Below are positions 1 to 11,500 of a stretch of 64,000 nt of DNA, piece after piece (positions within the stretch are counted from its first letter, which is position 1; every line of letters starts with the position of its first letter). The notes under the pieces were generated by a model, which was not told the origin of the DNA, did not search any database, and saw only the letters and a program-made list of their open reading frames with translations. The translations under genes were made by a program, and so were the position numbers. Source of the DNA: Bacteroidia bacterium (GTDB lineage Bacteria; Bacteroidota; Bacteroidia; J057); contig JAWPMV010000001.1 in NCBI GenBank assembly GCA_033391075.1, positions 2,728,001 to 2,792,000 of the forward strand, written 5' to 3'.

Positions 1-1
1 T

Positions 2-157
2 GGATCCATTCGAAAGTCCTTGCAAGGACCGACTTACCTAAACAATATCATGATGGATACAGAAGGAAGTTTACAAGCAACACTTGATGCATGTAGAAGT
101 CGTTCTCTCGAAGCAGAATTATTGCCTCAATGGGAAAAAGTAAAGTTGTCCGATTAG
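2..157 (+). CDS. C-terminal end of an unidentified protein (5' end outside window)
   Basis: An open frame runs from the window edge to a TAG at 155-157 and encodes 51 residues ending in PQWEKVKLSD. There is no start inside the window, so this is the tail of a gene that begins upstream. The tail is charged and helical with no motif I can name. The gap of 41 bases to the acyl-CoA synthetase start on the same strand suggests one transcription unit. An enoyl-CoA hydratase-type enzyme would fit that context, but the sequence does not show it. Confidence 0.45.
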   Translation, partial: GSIRKSLQGPTYLNNIMMDTEGSLQATLDACRSRSLEAELLPQWEKVKLSD

Positions 158-198
158 CAGAAATATGTAAATTGTAAAAAGAATTTAAATCAGAACAT

Positions 199-1917
199 AT
201 GCCCACTACTACACTCGAATATTTCACGGAAAGATATCCGGATCTGTATTCAGATCTTAAAACTCAATTAGACTTTATTTATCGTTGGGAAACAGAAAAA
301 GCAAATGAGACCTTTCTCCGTCAACCTTTTGGAGATAGCTGGAAAGAAATGACATGGGGGGAAGCTATGAAGGAAGCCAGAAAGATGACTTCGGCTCTTC
401 AAAGCATGGGATTTAAAGAAGGAGATCATATTGCCATTGTATCCAAAAACTGTTATCACTGGATACTTGCCGATCTGGCTATTATGATGGGAGGTTATGT
501 ATCAACTCCTTTTTATGCCAATCTATCTTCGGAACAAATGACAGAAGTATTGGAAAAGAGTGATGCTCGAGCTGTCTTTGTGGGAAAACTGGATACCTGG
601 GACAATATAGATGGAGGCATACCCAAGGATTTCCCCATCATCAAATTTCCTCATTACAGTGGAAATGCGAAAGTCACCCGCGGAAAAGACTGGGATGAGT
701 TGGTAAAAGCACATGATCCTATCGAAGGACAACCTAAGCCGGATATTGAAAGTAACTGGACTATACTCTTTACTTCAGGGACTACCGGCACTCCCAAAGG
801 AGTAGTTCATACATTTAAGAATGCGGCCTTGATTATGAACGGAGAGGTTATCAATGATACATTGAAAACCCTTTCAACCCCCAATCCTACTTTCTTCTCT
901 TTTCTTCCTCTAAATCATATTGCCGAGAGAACAGCAGTTGAGATTGGGGCGCTATTATCAGGAGGTAGCATATCATTTGCGGAATCTTTAGATACCTTCG
1001 CAAAAAATCTTCAGGACACCCAGCCTACCCTGTTTTTTGCAGTTCCCCGTATATGGACCAAATTCAATTTGGGGGTATTAGCGAAAATGCCTCAGAAAAA
1101 ACTCAATACCTTCCTCAAAATTCCCATCCTTAGTTGGCTGGTAAAAAAGAAAATCAAGAAGAGTCTGGGACTTTCAAGGGCTACTCTGATTATGACAGGA
1201 GCTTCTATTACTCCTGAGAGTTTGAAGCAATGGTACAGAAGTTTAGGGATCAATCTTCGAGAAGTCTATGGCATGACAGAAAATTTTGGTGGGTTTTCTC
1301 TAATGCCAGAATTTGGGCACAAAGCGAATACAGTAGGCAAACCCATGACCTATTGTGAAGGGAAAATTCATCCGGAAACGGGAGAGATTATGATGAAACT
1401 GCCCTGGATGATGAAAGGTTACTATAAAGATGATGCCTTGACTTCGAAAGTTCTGGTTGATGGATGGCTGCATACCGGAGATAAAGGCCAGATAGATGAT
1501 GAGGGATATATCAAAATTATTGGTCGGGTTAAGGATGCCTTCAAAACCAGTAAGGGAAAATTTGTTGTACCTACAATACTAGAAGATAAGTTCAGCGAGA
1601 ATTCAAATATCGAGCAAATTTGCGTAGCAGGATTGGGCGTTCCCCAACCTATTGCGCTGGTAAATCTTTCTGAAATTGGACTGGCTGAAGAGAAAGAGGC
1701 TATTGCTCAAAACCTGACAAATCATTTAGCAGGGGTAAATAAAAGTCTTCATGGACATGAAATAATTTCAACCATAGTGATTATTGAAGAAGCCTGGAGC
1801 CCGGACAACGAACTCCTCACTCCTACCCTCAAAATCCGGAGAGGAAAAATCGATGAAAAATATATGGAATCTTATGCGCAATGGCATGCAGATGATGCAA
1901 AAATCATTTGGGTATGA
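199..1917 (+). CDS. AMP-dependent long-chain fatty acid-CoA ligase family protein
   Basis: This 572-residue protein belongs to the ANL adenylating superfamily, which activates a carboxylate to acyl-AMP and then acyl-CoA. The P-loop motif FTSGTTGTPKGVVH lies near residues 190-205. The A5 motif YGMTEN is near 357. The A7 motif with HTGD is near 425, followed by the GRVKDAFKTSKGKFV hinge. The length and the KTSKGKFV hinge resemble the long-chain acyl-CoA synthetase (FadD/FAA) branch rather than acetyl-CoA synthetase. No signal peptide is present, so it is cytoplasmic or membrane-peripheral. The chain length of the substrate cannot be read from the sequence. A strong hairpin terminator follows 10 bases after the stop. 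Confidence 0.88.
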   Translation: MPTTTLEYFTERYPDLYSDLKTQLDFIYRWETEKANETFLRQPFGDSWKEMTWGEAMKEARKMTSALQSMGFKEGDHIAIVSKNCYHWILADLAIMMGGYVSTPFYANLSSEQMTEVLEKSDARAVFVGKLDTWDNIDGGIPKDFPIIKFPHYSGNAKVTRGKDWDELVKAHDPIEGQPKPDIESNWTILFTSGTTGTPKGVVHTFKNAALIMNGEVINDTLKTLSTPNPTFFSFLPLNHIAERTAVEIGALLSGGSISFAESLDTFAKNLQDTQPTLFFAVPRIWTKFNLGVLAKMPQKKLNTFLKIPILSWLVKKKIKKSLGLSRATLIMTGASITPESLKQWYRSLGINLREVYGMTENFGGFSLMPEFGHKANTVGKPMTYCEGKIHPETGEIMMKLPWMMKGYYKDDALTSKVLVDGWLHTGDKGQIDDEGYIKIIGRVKDAFKTSKGKFVVPTILEDKFSENSNIEQICVAGLGVPQPIALVNLSEIGLAEEKEAIAQNLTNHLAGVNKSLHGHEIISTIVIIEEAWSPDNELLTPTLKIRRGKIDEKYMESYAQWHADDAKIIWV

Positions 1918-1927
1918 TTAAAAAAAA

Positions 1928-1955
1928 GGGCTTCCAGAAGGAGGCCCTTTTTTTT
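1928..1955 (+). terminator. Rho-independent terminator after the acyl-CoA ligase gene
   Basis: The hairpin is GGGCTTCC-AGAA-GGAGGCCC, eight pairs with one G-T wobble and a four-base loop, followed directly by eight T. It starts 10 bases after the ligase stop codon. Confidence 0.85.
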
Positions 1956-2528
1956 GAGAGAATGATTTCTCTTAACCGATTTGTCATTTTTTTTTGATTC
2001 TTTTTACCAGGGATAAATAGGCGTTATTATGCTTATTCGAACTAAAAATGAGGATTTTTATTATTTCGAAAAATGAACTAATCACTTGGAGGTCAAATTT
2101 TTAGGAGCGGATTATTTTTATTACTTAAATATTTATTTACCTTTAACGCAATCCCAAACAACATGTAGAAACGATTGAGGGTCAATAATTGACCGTTCAC
2201 TCAATTTCAGCTTAATTATCGCTTTAATAATTTTTTGTTAATTCGGTTTTTGGTACCTTGAAGGAATTCTTAATAAGCCAGAATTAGTAGCTTCCTTAAG
2301 TTCAAATTTTCGCTTTTTTCGAAGAGCTCCTTTCTGCATGCTGAAAACCTGTTAACCGATAGAGAATAAATAGTTCTAACGACAGCACACACTATATGAC
2401 AGGTTTCACATAAATAACACTACCTACTTACTCTTTCTTTACTAACCATTTTAAGTCAATTATGATTTGGGGTACTAGATCCATCTAGTCCATTAATTAT
2501 TGCGTTTTGCCATTTTAATTTATCCTCT
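1956..2528. other. AT-rich intergenic region upstream of the giant surface protein gene
   Basis: About 570 bases contain no convincing gene. The region is AT-rich and presumably carries the promoter and leader of the giant gene. I found no exact TAnnTTTG box. A near match with a poorly placed element (TACCTTG) lies around 2264-2270. The only clear structure is a perfect interrupted palindrome at 2180-2194, listed separately. Confidence 0.5.
2180..2194. promoter_or_regulatory. 15-bp palindrome, possible operator
   Basis: GGTCAAT-A-ATTGACC is a perfect 7+1+7 palindrome about 335 bases upstream of the giant surface protein gene. It is a typical shape for a dimeric regulator site, but no regulator can be assigned and its distance from the gene is large. 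Confidence 0.25.
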
Positions 2529-5500
2529 ATGAACTGGATGATTTACAAATTGGCCCTTGGGAAAAGCTCAGAACGATTCAAAGCCTCAACTTTGAGGGCA
2601 AGCTTCTTATCTTTTTCAAGGGCAAAAATAATTCCGGGGAAATACCTTGGAGTTTTAACTGCCTTGTTTTTATTATTCTCTTTTGGGACTCCTCTGGAAG
2701 CGACCAATGGAGAAATTCCTGATTCTCCTCCTACCATATCAGCGGGCGGAGATTACATGCTTGATTTTAGTGCAGGTGATCCAGAATTATACCCACGCCT
2801 TTTTACCTCTCAAATTTCCCCACCCTCTGGTAGGGCATCTAATCCAATTGCGGGAGCAGATCAAGCAACAACTGTTGAATCCCTTGCACCGGAAAATATG
2901 GCCTTGGGTCAGATAGTCCCCTTTATTATTGAGATTAAAACAGATGCCGGAGGGGCATGTAGTGATGATTGCATTACGATAGAGGCTGGTTGGGAGACCG
3001 AGACTACCAATGGAGGTGCTTTTGGATATGATCCAACTGTTGGAAGTAATGGAATTTATGCTGCCTTCGTTGATGGAGGGGATGCAAGTGCAGTTGAAAT
3101 TGATACCGACGCAACCGTTACCTCTTTTTCAGGAGCACTAGTTGGCTCCGAAATCCAGGGGACCTTTGAAATTTGTGGAATTGATCCAGGTGAGACGGTT
3201 ATTTTAGAGATTTGGTTGGTACTTCAATCCACCATCCCTCCAGGTATAGGAGGAAATGTTCAATCCAGGTTAATCGATGCCACCACAAGTGGCACCTGCG
3301 AGACAGGAGAGACAATAAGCACGGGTAATCAGACAGTTCCTTTACTACGCGCAAGAGAGTTTTTCACCAGCGATGTAGACATTTCTGTTACAAAATCTGA
3401 TTCTCAGGACCCTGTTGTTCAGGGAGATCAGCTTACCTATACCTTAGTAGTCAATAATGCGGGTCCATCAGTGGCCAATGATGTTGTCCTTACTGATATT
3501 CTTGATGCAAATACGACCTTCGTAAGCGCAACAATCACAGATACAGAAGGATACATAGTAAATGAAGCTGCAGATTGTACGATAAGCGGGAGCACATTTA
3601 CCTGTGATCTTCAATTTTTAAATCCAGGTGAAACTATAACAATTACGATTACAGTTGATGTAAGTGCAACAGCGCCAACAGGAAACGGAGGGGGGACGGA
3701 TTGTGCACCTGGTACAACCTATGATCTAACTAATAATGTTTCTGTCACTACTATTAGTGATGATACCGATAGTTCAAATGATTCTGATTGTGAACCTACA
3801 GACGTAGATCCAGCTTGTGATATAGCTATAACATCGGTTGACACAGATGATGAAACTTGTGTAGATGAAGGCGATGGTTCTATCACCATTAATGCGACTT
3901 GTACTACTTGTACAAGCATTGAATACTCTATAAATGGGGTTGATTACTTCCCTTCGAATGTATTCAATTCTCTGGATGATGGTGCTTATACCGTTTATGC
4001 CAGAGACAGTGGAGATCCGAGCTGTAATGCAACGGACAATGCTACAATAAATGAAGGAGCACCTAAGGATGATGCTGGATTTACTTATCCAGCTACTGCA
4101 TGTATTAATGATGATACCGATCCTGTTGCTACGGTAACTGGACTGGCAGGTGGTACTTTCTCCGTAGATGGCGGTGCTACTATCGATCCAACTACTGGTG
4201 CACTCGATTTGAGTACGGTTACAGCCAACACTACCTATACCATTACCTATTTGACCAATGGACCTTGTCCTGAGTCTTCTACTCAGACAATTGACATCAA
4301 GCCTGCGGATGACGCAAGCTTTACTTACCCAGCTATGGTATGTATCAATGCTGATACGGATCCTAGTGCTACGGTAACCGGTCTTGCAGGTGGTGCTTTC
4401 TCTGTAGATGGCGGTGCTACTATCGATCCAACTACTGGTGCACTCGATTTGAGTACGGTTACAGCTAATACCACTTATACTATCACTTATCTGACTGCTG
4501 GCGATTGCCCTGAGTCTTCTACTCAGACAATTGACATCAAGCCTGCGGATGATGCAAGCTTTACTTACCCAGCTATGGTATGTATCAATGCTGATACGGA
4601 TCCTAGTGCTACGGTAACCGGTCTTGCAGGTGGTGCTTTCTCTGTAGATGGCGGTGCTACTATCGACCCAACTACTGGTGCACTCGATTTGAGTACGGTT
4701 ACAGCTAATACCACTTATACTATCACTTATCTGACTGCTGGTGATTGCCCTGAGTCTTCTACTCAGACAATTGACATCAAGCCTGCGGATGATGCAAGCT
4801 TTACTTACCCAGCTATGGTATGTATCAATGCTGATACGGATCCTAGTGCTACGGTAACCGGTCTTGCAGGTGGTGCTTTCTCTGTAGATGGCGGTGCTAC
4901 TATCGATCCAACTACTGGTGCACTCGATTTGAGTACGGTTACAGCTAATACCACTTATACTATCACTTATCTGACTGCTGGTGATTGCCCTGAGTCTTCT
5001 ACTCAGACAATTGACATCAAGCCTGCGGATGATGCAAGCTTTACTTACCCAGCTATGGTATGTATCAATTCTGATACGGATCCTAGTGCTACGGTAACCG
5101 GTCTTGCAGGTGGTGCTTTCTCTGTAGATGGCGGTGCTACTATCGATCCAACTACTGGTGCACTCGATTTGAGTACGGTTACAGCTAATACCACTTATAC
5201 TATCACTTATCTGACTGCTGGTGATTGTCCTGAGTCTTCTACTCAGACAATTGATATCAAGCCTGCGGATGATGCAAGCTTTACTTACCCAGCTATGGTA
5301 TGTATCAATTCTGATACGGATCCTAGTGCTACGGTAACCGGTCTTGCAGGTGGTGCTTTCTCTGTAGATGGCGGTGCTACTATCGATCCAACTACTGGTG
5401 CACTCGATTTGAGTACGGTTACAGCTAATACCACTTATACTATCACTTATCTGACTGCTGGTGATTGCCCTGAGTCTTCTACTCAGACAATTGACATCAA

Positions 5501-8500
5501 GCCTGCGGATGATGCAAGCTTTACTTACCCAGCTATGGTATGTATCAATTCTGATACGGATCCTAGTGCTACGGTAACCGGTCTTGCAGGTGGTGCTTTC
5601 TCCGTAGATGGCGGTGCTACTATCGATCCAACTACTGGTGCACTCGATTTGAGTACGGTTACAGCTAATACCACTTATACTATCACTTATCTGACTGCTG
5701 GTGATTGCCCTGAGTCTTCTACTCAGACAATTGACATCAAGCCTGCGGATGATGCAAGCTTTACTTACCCAGCTATGGTATGTATCAATTCTGATACGGA
5801 TCCTAGTGCTACGGTAACCGGTCTTGCAGGTGGTGCTTTCTCTGTAGATGGCGGTGCTACTATCGATCCAACTACTGGTGCACTCGATTTGAGTACGGTT
5901 ACAGCTAATACCACTTATACTATCACTTATCTGACTGCTGGTGATTGTCCTGAGTCTTCTACTCAGACAATTGACATCAAGCCTGCGGATGATGCAAGCT
6001 TTACTTACCCAGCAATGGTATGTATCAATGATGATACCGATCCTAGTGCTACGGTAACCGGTCTTGCAGGTGGTGCTTTCTCTGTAGATGGCGGTGCTAC
6101 CATCGATCCAACTACTGGTGCACTCGATTTGAGTACGGTTACAGCTAATACCACTTATACTATCACTTATCTGACTGCTGGTGATTGCCCTGAGTCTTCT
6201 ACTCAGACAATTGACATCAAGCCTGCGGATGACCCCGGATTTACGTATCCAGCTACCGCTTGTATTGTAGGAAGCAATCCTACTGCAACCATTACTGGCC
6301 TGGCTGGAGGTACATTCTCAGTTGATAATGGTGCTAGTATTGACCCAGCTACCGGTGAGCTTGACCTAAGCTCAACTACTGCAGGGCAGATGTATACCAT
6401 CACCTATTTGACTGCAGGTGATTGTCCTGAGTCTTCAACTCAGCCAATTACTATCCAGTCGGCTGGAGATGCCTCTTTCACCTATCCAATGATGGCTTGT
6501 ATCAATGCCGATACAAATCCTTCTGCTACGATTACTGGTGATGCTGGCGGAACATTCTCCGTGAGCGGTGGTGCTACCATCGATCCAACTACTGGTGAAC
6601 TTGATTTGAGTACAGTAAGTGCGAATACAACATATACCATTACTTATCAAACAGCTGGTAACTGCTCAACTTCAACTACCCAGCAGATTGAAATTAAGCC
6701 TGCGGATGATGCAAGCTTTACTTACCCAGCTATGGTATGTATCAATGCTGATACGGATCCTAGTGCTACGGTAACTGGTCTTGCAGGTGGTGCTTTCTCC
6801 GTAGATGGCGGTGCTACCATCGATCCAACTACTGGTGCACTCGATTTGAGTACGGTTACAGCTAATACCACTTATACTATCACTTATCTGACTGCTGGTG
6901 ATTGTCCTGAGTCTTCTACTCAGACAATTGACATCAAGCCTGCGGATGACGCAAGCTTTACTTACCCAGCCATGGTATGTATCAATGCTGATACGGATCC
7001 TAGTGCTACGGTAACTGGTCTTGCAGGTGGTGCTTTCTCCGTAGATGGCGGTGCTACTATCGATCCAACTACTGGTGCACTCGATTTGAGTACGGTTACA
7101 GCTAATACCACTTATACTATCACTTATCTGACTGCTGGTGATTGCCCTGAGTCTTCTACTCAGACAATTGACATCAAGCCTGCGGATGATGCAAGCTTTA
7201 CTTACCCAGCTATGGTATGTATCAATTCTGATACGGATCCTAGTGCTACGGTAACCGGTCTTGCAGGTGGTGCTTTCTCTGTAGATGGCGGTGCTACTAT
7301 CGATCCAACTACTGGTGCACTCGATTTGAGTACGGTTACAGCTAATACCACTTATACTATCACTTATCTGACTGCTGGTGATTGTCCTGAGTCTTCTACT
7401 CAGACAATTGACATCAAGCCTGCGGATGATGCAAGCTTTACTTACCCAGCCATGGTATGTATCAATGATGATACCGATCCTAGTGCTACGGTAACCGGTC
7501 TTGCAGGTGGTGCTTTCTCTGTAGATGGCGGTGCTACCATCGATCCAACTACTGGTGCACTCGATTTGAGTACGGTTACAGCTAATACCACTTATACTAT
7601 CACTTATCTGACTGCTGGTGATTGCCCTGAGTCTTCTACTCAGACAATTGACATCAAGCCTGCGGATGACCCCGGATTTACGTATCCAGCTACCGCTTGT
7701 ATTGTAGGAAGCAATCCTACTGCAACCATTACTGGCCTGGCTGGAGGTACATTCTCAGTTGATAATGGTGCTAGTATTGACCCAGCTACCGGTGAGCTTG
7801 ACCTAAGCTCAACTACTGCAGGGCAGATGTATACCATCACCTATTTGACTGCAGGTGATTGTCCTGAGTCTTCAACTCAGCCAATTACTATCCAGTCGGC
7901 TGGAGATGCCTCTTTCACCTATCCAATGATGGCTTGTATCAATGCCGATACAAATCCTTCTGCTACGATTACTGGTGATGCTGGCGGAACATTCTCCGTG
8001 AGCGGTGGTGCTACCATCGATCCAACTACTGGTGAACTTGATTTGAGTACAGTAAGTGCGAATACAACATATACCATTACTTATCAAACAGCTGGTAACT
8101 GCTCAACTTCAACTACCCAGCAGATTGAAATTAAGCCTGCGGATGATGCAAGCTTTACTTACCCAGCTATGGTATGTATCAATGCTGATACGGATCCTAG
8201 TGCTACGGTAACTGGTCTTGCAGGTGGTGCTTTCTCCGTAGATGGCGGTGCTACCATCGATCCAACTACTGGTGCACTCGATTTGAGTACGGTTACAGCT
8301 AATACCACTTATACTATCACTTATCTGACTGCTGGTGATTGTCCTGAGTCTTCTACTCAGACAATTGACATCAAGCCTGCGGATGACGCAAGCTTTACTT
8401 ACCCAGCCATGGTATGTATCAATGCTGATACGGATCCTAGTGCTACGGTAACTGGTCTTGCAGGTGGTGCTTTCTCCGTAGATGGCGGTGCTACTATCGA

Positions 8501-11500
8501 TCCAACTACTGGTGCACTCGATTTGAGTACGGTTACAGCTAATACCACTTATACTATCACTTATCTGACTGCTGGTGATTGCCCTGAGTCTTCTACTCAG
8601 ACAATTGACATCAAGCCTGCGGATGATGCAAGCTTTACTTACCCAGCTATGGTATGTATCAATTCTGATACGGATCCTAGTGCTACGGTAACCGGTCTTG
8701 CAGGTGGTGCTTTCTCTGTAGATGGCGGTGCTACTATCGATCCAACTACTGGTGCACTCGATTTGAGTACGGTTACAGCTAATACCACTTATACTATCAC
8801 TTATCTGACTGCTGGTGATTGTCCTGAGTCTTCTACTCAGACAATTGACATCAAGCCTGCGGATGATGCAAGCTTTACTTACCCAGCCATGGTATGTATC
8901 AATGATGATACCGATCCTAGTGCTACGGTAACCGGTCTTGCAGGTGGTGCTTTCTCTGTAGATGGCGGTGCTACCATCGATCCAACTACTGGTGCACTCG
9001 ATTTGAGTACGGTTACAGCTAATACCACTTATACTATCACTTATCTGACTGCTGGTGATTGCCCTGAGTCTTCTACTCAGACAATTGACATCAAGCCTGC
9101 GGATGACCCCGGATTTACGTATCCAGCTACCGCTTGTATTGTAGGAAGCAATCCTACTGCAACCATTACTGGCCTGGCTGGAGGTACATTCTCAGTTGAT
9201 AATGGTGCTAGTATTGACCCAGCTACCGGTGAGCTTGACCTAAGCTCAACTACTGCAGGGCAGATGTATACCATCACCTATTTGACTGCAGGTGATTGTC
9301 CTGAGTCTTCAACTCAGCCAATTACTATCCAGTCGGCTGGAGATGCCTCTTTCACCTATCCAATGATGGCTTGTATCAATGCCGATACAAATCCTTCTGC
9401 TACGATTACTGGTGATGCTGGCGGAACATTCTCCGTGAGCGGTGGTGCTACCATCGATCCAACTACTGGTGAACTTGATTTGAGTACAGTAAGTGCGAAT
9501 ACAACATATACCATTACTTATCAAACAGCTGGTAACTGCTCAACTTCAACTACCCAGCAGATTGAAATTAAGCCTGCGGATGATGCAAGCTTTACTTACC
9601 CAGCTATGGTATGTATCAATGCTGATACGGATCCTAGTGCTACGGTAACTGGTCTTGCAGGTGGTGCTTTCTCCGTAGATGGCGGTGCTACCATCGATCC
9701 AACTACTGGTGCACTCGATTTGAGTACGGTTACAGCTAATACCACTTATACTATCACTTATCTGACTGCTGGTGATTGTCCTGAGTCTTCTACTCAGACA
9801 ATTGACATCAAGCCTGCGGATGACGCAAGCTTTACTTACCCAGCCATGGTATGTATCAATGCTGATACGGATCCTAGTGCTACGGTAACTGGTCTTGCAG
9901 GTGGTGCTTTCTCCGTAGATGGCGGTGCTACTATCGATCCAACTACTGGTGCACTCGATTTGAGTACGGTTACAGCTAATACCACTTATACTATCACTTA
10001 TCTGACTGCTGGTGATTGCCCTGAGTCTTCTACTCAGACAATTGACATCAAGCCTGCGGATGATGCAAGCTTTACTTACCCAGCTATGGTATGTATCAAT
10101 GCTGATACGGATCCTAGTGCTACGGTAACCGGTCTTGCAGGTGGTGCTTTCTCTGTAGATGGCGGTGCTACTATCGATCCAACTACTGGTGCACTCGATT
10201 TGAGTACGGTTACAGCTAATACCACTTATACTATCACTTATCTGACTGCTGGTGATTGTCCTGAGTCTTCTACTCAGACAATTGACATCAAGCCTGCGGA
10301 TGACGCAAGCTTTACTTACCCAGCCATGGTATGTATCAATGCTGATACGGATCCTAGTGCTACGGTAACCGGTCTTGCAGGTGGTGCTTTCTCTGTAGAT
10401 GGCGGTGCTACCATCGATCCAACTACTGGTGCACTCGATTTGAGTACGGTTACAGCTAATACCACTTATACTATCACTTATCTGACTGCTGGTGATTGCC
10501 CTGAGTCTTCTACTCAGACAATTGACATCAAGCCTGCGGATGACCCCGGATTTACGTATCCAGCTACCGCTTGTATTGTAGGAAGCAATCCTACTGCAAC
10601 CATTACTGGCCTGGCTGGAGGTACATTCTCGGTTGATAATGGTGCTAGTATTGACCCAGCTACCGGTGAGCTTGACCTAAGCTCAACTACTGCAGGGCAG
10701 ATGTATACCATCACCTATTTGACTGCAGGTGATTGTCCTGAGTCTTCAACTCAGCCAATTACTATCCAGTCGGCTGGAGATGCCTCTTTCACCTATCCAA
10801 TGATGGCTTGTATCAATGCCGATACAAATCCTTCTGCTACGATTACTGGTGATGCTGGCGGAACATTCTCCGTGAGCGGTGGTGCTACCATCGATCCAAC
10901 TACTGGTGAACTTGATTTGAGTACAGTAAGTGCGAATACAACATATACCATTACTTATCAAACAGCTGGTAACTGCTCAACTTCAACTACCCAGCAGATT
11001 GAAATTAAGCCTGCCCCGGTTGTAAATATCACTGGCGACAATGAATATTGTGAGGGTTCTGGAGGAGTATTACTTGACGCTGGCGCTGGTTTTTCATCTT
11101 ACTCGTGGTCTCCAGGTGGTGAAACTACCCAGACCATTACTGCAACTGATGGTTCTTATACTGTTACTGTTACCGATGCAAATGGATGTTCTGGAACATC
11201 TCCAAGCTTTGTAGTAACAGAGAATCCAACCAATACAACCAATGTTGCAGCTACTACCTGTGATCCAAGCCAAGTAGGAGTTAGTCAACAAGTTTTTGCC
11301 AACCAATTTGGTTGTGATAGTGTAGTAATCACCACAACAACTCTGTTGCCAAGTGATACAACTAACGTAGCAGCGACAACTTGTGATCCTGGTCAGGTTG
11401 GTGTTAGCGATATAGTTTTAACCAATCAGTTTGGTTGCGATAGTGTAGTAATCACCACAACAACTCTGTTGCCAAGTGATACAACTAACGTAGCGGCGAC

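Noticed and set aside
6203-10961. Repeated minus-strand 66- and 71-residue frames in the adhesin gene, four copies each
   Set aside because: They are antisense shadows that recur only because the coding repeat recurs at 1437-bp spacing.
4068-11015. CRISPR array interpretation of the repeats
   Set aside because: Units are 237-240 bp, contiguous without spacers and in a single reading frame of a coding sequence.
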